Shown piece by piece: positions 25,301 to 37,735 of a stretch of 64,000 bases of DNA (the first letter of the stretch is position 1; the number at the start of each line of letters is the position of its first letter). The notes below the pieces were generated by a model, which did no database searches, had not been told where the DNA came from, and saw nothing but the letters and a program-made list of their open reading frames with translations. This DNA is from Onthophagus taurus. Its lineage: Eukaryota; Arthropoda; Insecta; Coleoptera; Scarabaeidae. Both the position numbers and the translations under genes were made by a program. The stretch spans positions 26,273,001 through 26,337,000 of the forward strand of contig NC_091968.1 in assembly GCF_036711975.1 (NCBI RefSeq), read 5' to 3'.

Positions 25301-28300
25301 GTTTGAAATAAATATTTTTCCATTACAACATAACCTTTAAATAAATGTATCTACTTAGGCTGAGTTAATAAGGAAATGTTGTTTATATCAAATTAAAAAG
25401 GAGATTTCAAACTTTAATTTGGTGTATGAATCATTTCTTAGTTCCCATAAATACGACCTGTATGAGTATTTAAAGTTTGGGTTTAATTTGACGTTTCTCC
25501 ACTTGATTGAAAATCAACACATTTTTTAAAAACTTTATAACTACTTTATTTATACAAAGCAAAAAATGACCCTTATACCAAATTAAAGAGGATAATACAC
25601 GATTTATTAAAGTTGTTGTTTGAAATTAATATTTTTCGATTACAACATAACCTTTAAATAAATGTATCTACTTGGGTTATGTTAATAAGGAAATGATGTT
25701 TATATCAAATTAAAAAGGAGATTTCAAACTTTATTTTGATATATGAACCATTTCTTAGTTCCCATAAATACGACCTGTATGAGTATTTAAAGTTTGGGTT
25801 TAATTTGACATTTCTCCACTTGATTGAAAATCAACACATTTTTTTAAAAACTTTATCACTAATTTATTTATACAAAGCAAGAAATGATCCTTATACCAAA
25901 TTAAAGAGGATAATTTAAAGCTTAATTTGGACCATAACCCACTTTTGAATCCCACAAATGCGATTTTCACGATTTATTAAAGTTGGTGTTTGAAATTAAT
26001 ATTTTTCGATTGCAACATAACCTTTAAATAAATGTATCTACTTAGGTTGTGTTAATAAGGAAATGATGTTTATATCAAATTAAAAAGGAGATTTCAAACT
26101 TTAATTTGGTGTATGAATCATTTCTTAGTTCCCATAAATACGACCTGTATGAGTATTTAAAGTTTGGGTTTAATTTGACGTTTCTCCACTTGATTGAAAA
26201 TCTACACATTTTTTAAAAACTTTATAACTACTTTATTTACACAAAGTAAGAAACGATCCTTATACCAAATTAAAGAGGATAATTTAAAGTTCAATTTCAA
26301 TCATAACCCATTTTTTAATTCCCATAAATGCAATCTACACGATTTATTAAAGTTGTTGTTTGAAATTAATATTTTTCGATTACAACATAACCTTTAAATA
26401 AACGTATCTACTTAGGTTATGTTAATAAGGAAATGATGTTTATATCAAATTAAAAAGGAGATTTCAAACTTTAATTTGGTGTATGAATCATTTCTTAGTT
26501 CCCATAAATACGACCTGTATGAGTATTTAAAGTTTGGGTTTAATTTGACGTTTCTCCACTTGATTGAAAATCAACACATTTTTTTAAAAACTTTATAACT
26601 AATTTATTTATACAAAGCAAGAAATGATCCTTATACCAAATTAAAGAGGATAATTTAAAGTTTAATTTCGATCATAACCCATTTTTTAATTCCCATAAAT
26701 GCAATCTACACGATTTATTAAAGTTGTTGTTTGAAATTAATATTTTTCGATTACAACATAACCTTTAAATAAAAGTATCTACTTAGGTTGAGTTAATAAG
26801 GAAATGATGTTTATATCAAATTAAAAAGGGGATTTCAAACTTTAATTTGGTGTATGAATCATTTCTTAGTTCCCATAAATACGACCTGTATGAGTATTTA
26901 AAGTTTGGGTTTAATTTGACGTTTCTCCACTTCATTGAAAATCAACACATTTTTTTTTAAACTTTATAACTACTTTATTTACACAAAGTAAGAAACGATC
27001 CTTATACCAAATTAAAGAGGATAATTTAAAGTTCAATTTCAATCATAACCCATTTTTTAACTCCCATAAATGCAATCTACACGATTTATTAAAGTTGTTG
27101 TTTGAAATAAATATTTTTCGATTACAACATAACCTTTAAATAAACGTATCTACTTAGGTTATGTTAATAAGGAAATGTTGTTTATATCAAATTAAAAAGG
27201 AGATTTCAAACTTTAATTTGGTGTATGAATCATTTGTTAGTTCCCATAAATACGACCTGTATGAGTATTTAAAGTTTGGGTTTAATTTGACGTTTCTCCA
27301 CTTGATTGAAAATCTACACATTTTTTTAAAAACTTTATAACTAATTTATTTATACAAAGCAAGAAATGATCCTTATACCAAATTAAAGAGGATAATTTAA
27401 AGTTTAATTTCGATCATAACCCATTTTTTAATTCCCATAAATGCAATGTACACGATTTATTAAAGTTGTTGTTTGAAATAAATTTTTCGATTACAACATA
27501 ACCTTTAAATAAAAGTATCTACTTAGGTTGAGTTAATAAGGAAATGTTGTTTATATCAAATTAAAAAGGAGATTTCAAACTTTATTTTGATATATGAATC
27601 ATTTCTTAGTTCCCATAAATACGATCTGGATGAATATTTAAAGTTTGGGTTTAATTTGACGTTTCTCCACTTGATTGAAAATTAACACATTTTTTTAAAA
27701 ACTTTATAACTAATTTATTTATACAAAGCAAAAAATGATCCTTATACCAAATTAAAGAGGATAATTTAAAGTTTAATTTCCATCATAACCCATTTTTGAA
27801 TTCCCATAAATGCAATCTACACGATTTATTAAAGTTGTTGTTTGAAATAAATATTTTTCGATTACAACATAACCTTTAAATAAATGTATCTACTTAGGTT
27901 GAGTTAATAAGGAAATGATTTTTATATCAAATTAAAAAGGAGATTTCAAACTTTATTTTGATATATGAATCATTTCTTAGTTCCCATAAATACGATCTGA
28001 ATGAGTATTTAAAGTTTGGGTTTAATTTGACGTTTCTCCACTTGATTAAAAATCAACAATTCTTTAACAAAAAACTGTATAAATTAAGAAACAATGTTAA
28101 TATCAACAAAAATGATTAGGTTAAGTTTCATAGTAACATTCTAATACATAAATTCTAAGAAACCTCATTTTCATTCACTAATTTAGTCCCATTCAACTAG
28201 AAATTCATTGAAAGCTTCGAATTCAAACCACATTCATTTCCTGTTGATGCAATCTTTTAACCAAACCACACAACAATCATCGAACTCAATCAATAAAATA

Positions 28301-30716
28301 CAAGACCAATAAACCCATTGTAGTCCCGTGCTTGCAAATTTCCTTGTATACATTTGTTTTCGCCTGTTTGTTTAGAACTTGGAACTTTAGAAATCTGTTT
28401 AATATAAGTTGTGCAACGTCTCGTGGTCACTTTTCCAAACAGTATCGGTTTTGGAAATGACCGGATATTATTCTCCTAAACTCAACAAAGTAAATGTCGC
28501 GAAATAACAATTTTATATGTAAACGCTTGAATACAAAATCCCCTCACGAACCGAAATCATGTTACGCATATCGCGGGAAATAACAATAAAAACGATTTTT
28601 GTAGTTTTGTGAAAACGGTACGTTCGATGTTTTAAACATCGCGTGTGGGGGGTTTTTGAAAATATTCAAACATGAGGGAAAAAATGTGATTTGATTCGTT
28701 TCCTCAACGTGTAAATTGAAAATCCGGGTAGTAATCATTGGTGATTCGTACGACTAATCGTTCCTAAAAGATTGCATCTTTGCTATTCCATTTGAACTCG
28801 TTTCCCCATTTCAAATTGAAAAATTTCTCTTTAAATATTAACGTTTCATTTCGTAAATTGTGAAATTTTTAACTGTATTTTACAAAGTTGGCAATACATC
28901 ATGTTATTAGATTCTCCCCAGACACAAACTTCTAATACACTTAGTAGTATCACAAGTTTAATGTTTCAAGAGAAGTTTACATCGTAGTGGAAGTATTGTT
29001 AACAAATCAAGCGTTTTAATATTTATTAAAAAGAAAGATTAAAATTATTTTTTAATTTAATTGCACTAACTTTTTGATAGATAGCGCTAGTTTCGTTCTA
29101 TAAAAATACTTCGGATTTTAATAAAATAACTAAAATATAATTAAATAAAATACAATCAATTTAATTTATATCGCATTTAAATTAATTATTATTTAAATTA
29201 CAAATTAAAATAAGTTTTAAATTTAATTTTTTAATTGAGCTAGTTATATTAATTTATTGAGAGATGGCGCTAGTTTACGACGTTTAAAAAAATATGGCTT
29301 ACGTTCGTTTTTCGTCCTAAAATTTTCAAGAATTTTACCGAAAAAATCGCTGATTAACCTAAATAGGTGAGTTACATCAAGAAATTAAGCCCTATCCTAT
29401 AATTTAGAGCGACATTACCTGGATTTTAAGGCGAAAAATTTATTATTTTTTAGTGTTTGTGTCCGTTTCTATTGGTTACCAGTACAATATTAAAACACGT
29501 TTTTGAGGGGAATTTGAGTGATTTAACCACGATTGTTTAGTGCAAAAATGATGTTGAACTATAAAAAAATAGTGTAAAATTGGAAATTATAATTTTTTAG
29601 GTAAGATTGGTTTTTAGGTTATATAGTGTACTAATCTCCTAAAAGATGGCGTTGTAATCATTAATTATTATTTTTAGATTCATTTGGATGCGAACGAAAT
29701 AAAAGGAACGAAATATAAGTAAAAAGGTAAATGTATATGAAGAAATTAACCTTTTTTATATATATTTTTAACGTACGAAATGAATTCATCTAATATTGAT
29801 AACTAGGGCAATTATTGTTGGTCTCAACGCATAAAGTTCAAACTTTCCTGTTTCAATATCGACATGTGTCCACTGTTATCTGCATCCGTACACTACAATA
29901 GTTTCATACTCGAGCTAAGTTGGAAATGAACAAAGAACTACACCCCTTTTTTTGCAATGTTAAATATGTACTCATTTTTGGTTCAAAACAAAGCAAACAT
30001 GATTGCAATTGGTAATTTTTACGAGTTTCGGAATCAATCATCCATACAAGAAAATTAACACACAGTTAGCAAATATTTTCTCTCAAACACAAATGCTTTC
30101 TGGTATCTATCTATCAAAACCACTGCATATGTATGTAGAGAGCAATTTGCATTTTAGATTGGAGTTCAAAAAAAAGTATTGGTAACCCTCGGATAATAAC
30201 GGAGCAATTAGTTTTTTCAAATAGACAAAAATGGTATTTATATGAACGAAATTGTATTAATAATTATTTTGATTTCTATTCCAATGCGTTTTAAGGGATA
30301 AAAAAACTAGATTATACGCAAATAAGGGACGTTATTTTTAGTTATCTATTGATATAAAAAGATGACAGAAATTGTTACGCAACTAAACTGTCAATGCAAC
30401 AACTTAAAACTCAACGCGAAATTATTTGCGTCATTGATTGCTTCGATATTACTTCGTTTTCAGTTCCGAGTTGTTAAAACCAACAATTGCCAAGATACAC
30501 AAAAAAGTTATTCTTACAACATCGAAAAGCAAACTCTAAGAAAGCAAAAACTAAATGAAACTGTTTTTGTGTATCTTTAGATGGTAAAGAAAGGAATTGG
30601 AATATCTCTTGATTAAAAAAGTACTTACTCTTTGCATCTACATCGACGGTGAAAACGATGAGAGCTAACATCATCGATAAAACCATCACCATCGACCAAT
30701 TGCAGACTACCTTCAT
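22356..30716 (-). CDS. CCHamide-2-like neuropeptide precursor (2 exons, 8.1 kb intron)
   Basis: Exon 1 (30716-30629) encodes Met plus a hydrophobic signal peptide (VMVLSMMLALIVFTV) and ends in the first base of an Arg codon at a GTAAGT donor. Exon 2 (22522-22356) begins after TTTACAG with GA, completing the Arg of a Lys-Arg cleavage site at 29-30. The mature peptide follows directly: GCKSYGHSCYGGV, then G-K-R (44-46), i.e. an amidation glycine and a dibasic site. The G-C-x5-H-x-C-Y-G-G layout with two cysteines matches CCHamide-2, a gut/fat-body and brain peptide that acts through a bombesin-type GPCR and influences feeding and insulin release in flies. The last residue is Val where the family has His. 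The acidic spacer ends LSPLFRQWVIY and stops at 22356, giving 84 aa. An alternative donor at CAATGG|GTAATT (about 22366) could extend the C terminus through another exon. The signal/KR/peptide/GKR order and matching splice phase make the call strong. Confidence 0.88.
23490..28065. repeat. Dimeric satellite array, ~370-bp unit, about 12 copies
   Basis: Unit starts (AAATGTATCTACTTAGG) recur near 23865, 24233, 24603, 24974, 25345, 25662, 26032, 26402, 26773, 27144, 27513 and 27886. Each unit is two diverged half-monomers of about 185 bp that share TATCAAATTAAA, AAAC/GTTTAATTT and TTCCCATAAATRC. One unit (25345-25662) has lost about 53 bp. Copies are highly similar, which points to recent homogenisation. 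The open frames it contains are short repeats of one another and are not genes. The array lies wholly inside the CCHamide intron. Confidence 0.93.
28066..30628. other. Remaining CCHamide intron, no element recognised
   Basis: AT-rich sequence with no tandem array. Short GATGGCGC-containing strings at about 29080, 29265 and 29645 recur and may mark small old insertions. No exon with a suitable phase was seen. Confidence 0.45.
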
Positions 30717-30822
30717 GATGTTTTTTTGGCGTGTCGAATGAAATTATTGGGAGACCGACGGTGATGGTCGTTTTGATGGGGTTTAGGGGTGAAATTTCAA
30801 AACGTTCGAGCGCGTTCGCGGC

Positions 30823-30829
30823 ATTTATA
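30823..30829 (-). promoter_or_regulatory. TATA box of the CCHamide gene
   Basis: TATAAAT on the minus strand, set in a locally GC-rich stretch about 107 bp upstream of the start codon at 30716. This spacing would leave a 5' UTR of roughly 75-80 bp. Confidence 0.6.
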
Positions 30830-30929
30830 TCCCGTGGGGCAAGTTTGCGCATGTTCTGGACGCGTGGGCAAACCGATATTATCTTGCGTAGTACAAGTAC
30901 TTTTCAATCAAACTTTTTTTTATAATCGC

Positions 30930-31314
30930 CCCAATTAATTCTTTCTTATCTTCTAATAAATTATTAATTTTCTTTCTTTTCGGGGTGGATTTAAAACTTT
31001 ATTGAACGTCTTTTAACTTGACATCTTTTCGGATATACTTGACATCTACTGTTATTATTATCTATTTCATTCATCAGTATATTTAAATAATAAGTTGCTC
31101 TATTCCATGTTCATAGATAAATCAGGGTATTCCCCCAGTTGTCTATACGATGTATAAATCAAGGACAGTAATTTTAATTTTAATTGTTATTAAGCGCTAA
31201 ATTGTTGTATATTTTTATTCAACTAAAAGTAGAACTAACGCAAAGTTCTGTCAGACGCAAAATTGTTTGATAAAGGTAAATGTTAAATATAAAAGAATTA
31301 AAAATTCCGAAGAA
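30930..31314. other. Intergenic stretch, nothing recognised
   Basis: AT-rich DNA upstream of the CCHamide promoter. No gene, repeat array or splice structure seen. Confidence 0.45.
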
Positions 31315-32035
31315 TGAAATTTATTTGTTCTCAACTACCGGTTTCGGAAAAAGTTTCCGTCATCAGGTTGTTGCTACAAAACATGAGTAAAGTATTATTA
31401 TACATATTTAGATATTTCCATTTCTTCATATAGATCCAATTTTTTAGATTTTGGAAGCTTTAATAAGTCTTATTGAATCTTTGTTGAACTTATACCTGTC
31501 TCAGACGTGTGTTTAAATACAGAAGAGGTTTCTTTTGATATGTATTCTTTGATTCTAACGTTGAGGTTACGTCCCGTCTGGCCTATGTATACTTTTTCAC
31601 AACTGCTGCAATATACTATGTATAAACCACTCTTTTGTTTTTCTTCGATCTTTTGTTTGGAGTTGATAATTAGATTGTATAGTTTTAAGTTACTTCAGTA
31701 TGCTAATTTTATATCATATCCTTGTAGTATTTTTTCAATTTTGTTGAACGAATTGTGATAATTTGTTGTTAGATAGTATGCGTCGTTCTTATATGCGGGA
31801 TATATATATTTCTTATATTACGTTTCTGAATCTTGTTGTAAACATCTTGTATATAAGCAACGTTATAACCATTATTGAGACCCAGCTTTATTATGTAATT
31901 TATTTCTTTGTTGAAATTTTGGTCATTCATAGGTGTATTGATGGCTCTATCTATCATATATCTAAAAACTGCCTCTTTATGATTCTTAGTGTTGTAAGAA
32001 TTGTTGTTGGAATGATGACATCAGTTGTGTGAGTT
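31315..32035 (-). pseudogene. Penelope-like element fragment with GIY-YIG endonuclease
   Basis: Minus-strand translation near 31530-31700 gives IVYCSSCEKVYIGQTGRN followed by VRIKE. This is the GIY-YIG nuclease signature found at the C terminus of Penelope-like elements, with its conserved Y-I-G-Q-T-G-R core. The 3' end near 31330-31375 reads as CTGATGACGGAAACTTTT, typical of the region after this domain. Stops and frameshifts break the rest, and the RT is not preserved here. Confidence 0.75.
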
Positions 32036-32188
32036 GTGGTTGACGCAAAATGTTTCATATAACGAACTTTTGGCTATAACGGACATTCTCTTCCTCATAT
32101 TAATCCGTTATATCCAGATTTTGATATATTTTTAAACAATACTAATCGTTACAGTTAAAACTTTTAGATTATTATAAAAACATGTATA

Positions 32189-35022
32189 CGGGGAGTTTCG
32201 GTGACTCGGGGAACAAATTTAACCACATATACTAGAGTGAAAATGATGACGATTCATGTAAAAAAAAATTAGTAAAAGTCATCAAATTTCAAAGATACAG
32301 GCCATCAATGTTAGGAAATTTTAACACATTTTTTCAAATATCTTAAACACTATTTACAGTAAAGCACTGAAATTTGGTACAGTATAAATCAATTTATGAG
32401 GCAATTTATGAGTTCGATCGGTCCGCGGGAACAATGCTATACCGGCTGTTCCTAAAGTTTGTTTGCTCAGAACTTTTTTATTCTATCATAACCCTACATT
32501 TATTTTTGCAGTTTCTAATAGTAAATTTAGTTTAGAAACTTTTACTACTCTTAGATAATATTGATAAAAGTCATGGTTTTCGTGTTAAATGCAAAAATGT
32601 TGGGTTCCGATTTCAATAATAGCACTAAAAAAAGAAATCTAAGTTTTTGAACATTTCCTTTAGTATTTTTTATTACTTGTCTTGTTATTTTATGTACTTT
32701 TTTTATTATTCCTGGTGGTGTTGTCGTTTTTTTGTTTATTCTTTGTTGATTTTTAATTTATTGTTTTTGGATTCTTTTATTAAATCAACTAAAACAAATT
32801 AAAAATGTGAGTTAGCTAAATCTACACGTGGACATGTTGCATACATAATAGTTCTGACAGCTCAGTTCGATTTTCACTTGTCATTGCCAATTCAGATTAT
32901 TTATTTATTTTTTTTTTTAGTGTTATTGAATTCGGAGCCTAATATTTTTGCATTTAATACGAAAACGGTGGATTTTATCAATATTCTCTAAGAGTGATAA
33001 AAGTTTCTAAACTAAATTTACTATTAGAAACTGCAAATATAAATGTAGGGTTATGATAGAATAAAAAAGTTCAGAGCAAACAAACTTTTGGGACAGCCTA
33101 TATAGCATTGTTCCCGTGTACCGATACAACTCAAAAATTGCCTAATGATTTTACGTGATATTAGTTTACACTGTACCAAATTTCAACGTTTTACCATAAA
33201 TAGTGTTTAAGATATTTAGAAAAATATGTTAAAATTTCCTAACTTTGATGGCCTGTACCTTTGCAATTTGAGGACTTTTATTTATTTATTTATTTATTTA
33301 TCATTTATTGCCACAGACAAAAATACAAAATTACATAAGATACACTTAACTTAAACAGTATCAGCAAATGGATCATTTTATCGCACAAGCGATCTCTGCC
33401 AAATGACCCAACAGAACAAACAAAAATAAAAATAGTATTTGCTGAATATGGCAAGTAGTGATACTTAGATATTATTAACATCACCAAATAAGATTAAGCA
33501 AGAAAAGAAAAACAAAGAGAAAAATAAAGAAAAGACACAAAAAGAGAGATAGAGAGCGACTAAAAGAAACTAAAAGAATCTGCCGGATATCAGTTGCCAA
33601 CAAGTGAGAGCAGTTGAAGAGAGGAAAAAAGAGAAAGACAAAGAACAAAGAATCAGGAAACAGCCAGTTGAAGGGCAAGCAAGTGGCTCTTTAAAACATG
33701 TCTAAAATTAGTAATTCTAGAAATATTACGAATTTGTCGTAATAGAGTCGATATTACGAATTTCAGAAGGCAGTCCATTCCACAGCGCAATCGACTGTAC
33801 TGTAAATGATCTATGATAAATTTCAGTGCTATGAACGAGAAATGTAAGAATAGTATCAGAACGTGAACGAGTAGCAAGCTCATGAGTTGATAATTGCTGG
33901 AACCTATCTGATAAGTACTTTGGGGTGCAGTTATGAAGGATTTTAAATAAAATGGTTAATAAACGAAAGGATCTACGTCTCTCACAGGTTAACATCTGAA
34001 TGTAATTGCGATACGGCGTTACATGCTCAAATCTATTTAGGTCAAATATGAACCGGATACAATTATTTTGTAGCTGCTGCAATTTACTCAGAAGAGTCAC
34101 CGAGAGATCGGGATAAACCGCGTCCGCATAGTCAAAGTGAGGAAATATAAGAGAGTAACAAAGATTACGACGCACCACAGGAGGAAGAGAGCAGCGAAGT
34201 CTTTTTAAAGAGTGGAAGCAAGCATAGACTTTTCTGCAAACAGAAAGAGACGCTAAAAGAAGGCTGTGGTCGACAGAATCAAAAGCCTTGCTGAAATCGA
34301 GCAGTACCAACACAGTAACACATCTGTTGTCGCAGGCATACCTAATATCATCAGTAACTTTAATGAGAGCAGTAGTTGTACTATGCCCACTGCGAAAACC
34401 CGATTGCAACTCATTGTGTAAATTAAACCTCTCTAGAAATCCTTGGACTTGTAAATAAACTAAGCGTTCAAGAGCTTTTGATAGTACAGATAAAATTGAA
34501 ATCGGACGGAAATCAGTGTTACATGAAGAGGACTTGGATTTGGGTATGGGAACGACATGAGCAACCTTCCAGACAGAGGGAAATAAAGACCGCTCAAAAG
34601 AAAAGTTGAAGATATGAGTTAAGGGAGGAAGCACTATATCCAGGATAGGAAGAAGAAGGTTGAGACCGATACCATCAGAACCCACGCAAGGGGACTTCGA
34701 ATAAGTCAAAGCATCGCCTACTTCGATCGCGGTCACAAGCGTAAGAGAGAAGGAGCAAGATTTAAGAGAAGTAAGAATTTCATTAATTGTAGCCGCCTTA
34801 GTTACGTCATCGATGATCAGGGGAGGCTCTGCAAAAAAGTTTGCCATCGACTCACAATCAAGATCCATCTGGACAGACGGAGAATCAATCACTCCGAGAG
34901 ACCTCATAGTCCTCCAAAATGTTCTGGGCGCGACTCTACCAATTTTTTTTTACATAAATCGTTATCATTTTCACTCTAGTATATGTGGTTACATTTGTTC
35001 CCCGAGTCACCGAAACACCCTG
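32189..35022. mobile_element. Foldback DNA transposon with CAGGGTG-type ends, TA target
   Basis: Outer ends are CGGGGAGTTTCGGTGACTC (left) and CAGGGTGTTTCGGTGACTC (right, reverse complement), each flanked by TA. Arms of about 480 bp are inverted copies: 32189-32640 pairs with 32910-33280 plus 34937-35022. The right arm is split by an inserted LINE (33276-34937). Without the LINE the element is about 1.2 kb and has no transposase. It is inserted in a segment that is also found near 36135-36300 and 38220-38440, which shows the empty site. Confidence 0.85.
33276..34937 (-). pseudogene. 5'-truncated LINE with an in-frame RT deletion
   Basis: A minus-strand open frame of 393 codons (34907-33726) encodes the RT start (GSDGIGLNLL, WKVAHVVPIPK, FRPISILSVLSK, SGFRSGHSTTTALI, LLDFSKAFDSVDHSLLL). 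It then jumps directly to the post-RT segment (VCRKVYACFHSLKR, PHFDYADAVYPDLS, LQQLQNNCIRFIF). The palm with the catalytic YADD box, normally some 150 residues, is missing at about 34256. The frame stays open across the deletion. The 3' end carries a (TAAA)n-type tail (33276-33301), typical of the target-primed integration of some LINE clades. Confidence 0.88.
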
Positions 35023-35099
35023 TATAAAAGAACGAAATTACCATGAAAGCGCTTTCCTCTTATGTGTATTGTGAATTGTAACGAATTAAAAAGAAAAAC

Positions 35100-37575
35100 A
35101 AAATGTTTTTTCATTCTGCCAACTTGTTGGCAGCATCAGCTATTGCATACTAGAGCTTCTGTTATATAGTGCAGAGCCTTTCAACTTGTTGGCAGCATAA
35201 GCTACTATACCTGGAACTCTGTAACTTCACTTATAGGCTGCCAACTTATTGTCTTAGAGCTTTTGTTCTTTAGCATAGAGCCTGCCACCTTGTTAGCAGC
35301 ATGGGCTACTACATCTGGAACCCTGTAACTTCGCTTATAGGAGCTATTGCACACCAGAGCTTCTTTTGTATAGAGTAGGGCCTGCCAACTTGTTGACAGC
35401 ATGAGTTATTATATCTGGAACCCTGTAATCTCACTTATAGGCATGAGCTATTGCATACCAGAGCTTCTGTTTTATAGCGCAGATCCTGCCAACTTATTGG
35501 CAGCATGAGCTACTAAATCTGAAACCTTGTAACTTCACTTATACTTGATTAAAGTTAAATTCGTAATCCATTCTACCAGTAATATCGTTACTGCACTTTT
35601 AATATTGTAAAACGTTTGTCAATTTTATAATAAGTGTTTTAATACGTATTTTATGGGACTAAAATTCCAAGTTTAGAATTAAATAATTTTGGAGTTAAAT
35701 TTATCAAACGTAATGTTATTTTCTGGAATTATTCGACTTTTATCTCTAAAGTTGGCTTTTAAGCTGAAACTAGTCAGATAAATATAATTTAATAAACGAC
35801 CAGTTGAAAATGTAGAAAATGTACATATTTTTAATATCAAACCTTTATTAAATTCACTTATAGGCTGCTAATTTGTTGGCAGCATGAGCTACTAAATCTG
35901 AAAGGTTATAACTTAACCTATCTGCATAACTAAAACTGTTAGTTCTAACACTAGACCTAGAACTAGAAAGTTCCGGGTTCTAAGTTCTGGAAACTAGAAA
36001 CATTAGAAACTAAATCTAGTGTTAGTACGCTAGATTGTTGTATATTGCTATTGAACTAAAACTAGAATTAACACTAGACCTAGAACTAGAAAGTTTCGGG
36101 TTTAGCGGTGCATCTTCAGACGCAAAATGTTTCATATGTTTCATGTTAACCCGTTGTATCTAGATTTTGATATATTTTTAGACAATACTAATCGTCACAA
36201 TTAAAAGTTTTAGATTATTATAAAAAGATTTATATAAAAAAGCAAAAGTACCACGAAAACGCTTTCCTCTTATGTGTATTGTGAATTGTAACGAGTTAAA
36301 AAGAAAAGCAAAATTTCCTTTCATTCTGCCAACTTGTTGAGCTACTACATCTACAACCATGTAACTTCGCTTATAGGCATGAGCTATTGTATTTGGAGGA
36401 TTGTAACTTCCTTTATAGGCTGCCAACTTGTTGGCAGCATGAGCTATTGCACACCAGAGCTTCTATTCTATAGCGCAGAGCCTGCCAACTTGTTGGCAGC
36501 ATGAGCTACTACATTTGGAACCCTGTAACTTTGTTTATAGACTGCCAACTTGTTGGCAGCATGAGCTATTGCATTTGGAACATTGTAACTTCTTTTATAG
36601 GCTGCCAACTTGTTGGCAGCATGAGCTTTTGCATACCTGAGCTTCTATTCTATAGCGTAGAGACTGCCAACTTGTTGGCAGCATGAGTCACTACATTTGG
36701 AACCCTGTAACTTTGTTTATAGACTGCCAACTTGTTGGCAGCATGAGCTATTGCATTTGGAACATTGTAACTTCTTTTATAGGCTGCCAACTTGTTGGCA
36801 GCATGAGCTTTTGCATACCAGAGCTTCTATTCTATAGCGTAGAGACTGCCAACTTGTTGGCAGCATGAGCTACTACATCTAGAACCCTGTAACTTTGCCT
36901 ATAGGCTGCCAACTTGTTGGCAGCATGAGCTATTGCACACCAGAGCTTCTATTCTATAGCGCAGACCCTGCCAACTTGTTGGCAGCATGAGGTATTGCGT
37001 ATCAAAGTTTCTGTTTTATAACGCAGAGCCTGCCAACTTGTTGGCAGCATGAGCCACTACATTTGGAACCCTGTAACTTTGTTTATAGACTGCCAACTTG
37101 TTGGCAGCATGAGCTATTGTATTTGGAACATTGTAACTTCTTTTATAGGCTGCCAACTTGTTGGCAGCATGAGCTTTTGCATACCAGAGCTTCTATTCTA
37201 TAGCGTAGAGACTCCCAACTTGTTGGCAGCATGAGCTACTACATTTGGAACCCTGTAACTTTGTTTATAGACTGCCAACTTGTTGGCAGCATGAGCTATT
37301 GCATTTGGAACATTGTAACTTCTTTTATAGGCTGCCAACTTGTTGGCAGCATGAGCTTTTGCATACCAGAGCTTCTATTCTATAGCGTAGAGACTGCCAA
37401 CTTGTTGGCTTCATGAGCTATTGCATTTGGAACATTGTAACTTCTTTTATAAGCTGCCAACTTGTTGGCAGCATGAGCTTTTGCATACCAGAGCTTCTAT
37501 TCTATAGCGTAGAGACTGCCAACTTGTTGGCAGCATGAGCTACTACATCTAGAACCCTGTAACTTCACTTATTTC
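35100..37575. repeat. ~61-bp minisatellite with a 182-bp trimer unit
   Basis: Units of about 61 bp start with CTGCCAACTTGTTGGCAGC, itself a near-perfect palindrome, followed by ATGAG. Three variants follow in order: CATTTGGAACCCTGTAAC, CATTTGGAACATTGTAAC and CATACCAGAGCTTCTATTC. Together they form a trimer of about 182 bp, most regular in 36500-37420. The array is broken at 35545-35862 and 35935-36325 by unrelated and palindromic sequence. Each restart follows the same CGCTTTCCTCTTATGTG leader. Repeated 61-codon open frames here are by-products of the period. Confidence 0.9.
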
Positions 37576-37730
37576 AACTTGAAAATGCTATGATTTTACT
37601 TTGATTTTATTAACATTAATAATTATATTCTTTTTGTAATAAAATTGTGAGAAGTACGTGTCAAATCGTGAGATCGTGAGATTAAAGGTAATATCATGAG
37701 ATCTCACGATAAATCGTGAGACCTGGCAAC
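37572..37730. repeat. Second copy of the TCTCACGA dispersed repeat (inverted)
   Basis: Reverse-complement match to 12298-12440. It begins at TTTCAACTTGAAAATGCTA and ends at TCGTGAGACCTGGCAACC. Confidence 0.65.
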
Positions 37731-37735
37731 CTTGT

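Noticed and set aside
24395..26397. Near-identical 67-codon frames at 24395 and 26194 and a 60-codon frame at 25736.
   Set aside because: They are by-products of the 370-bp satellite; copies in other units carry stops.
36501..37416. Four repeated 61-codon open frames (MSYYIWNP-type), which look like a peptide-repeat gene.
   Set aside because: They are the 182-bp minisatellite period read in one frame, each ending in a stop. There are no splice sites or signal peptide, and neighbouring units break the frame.
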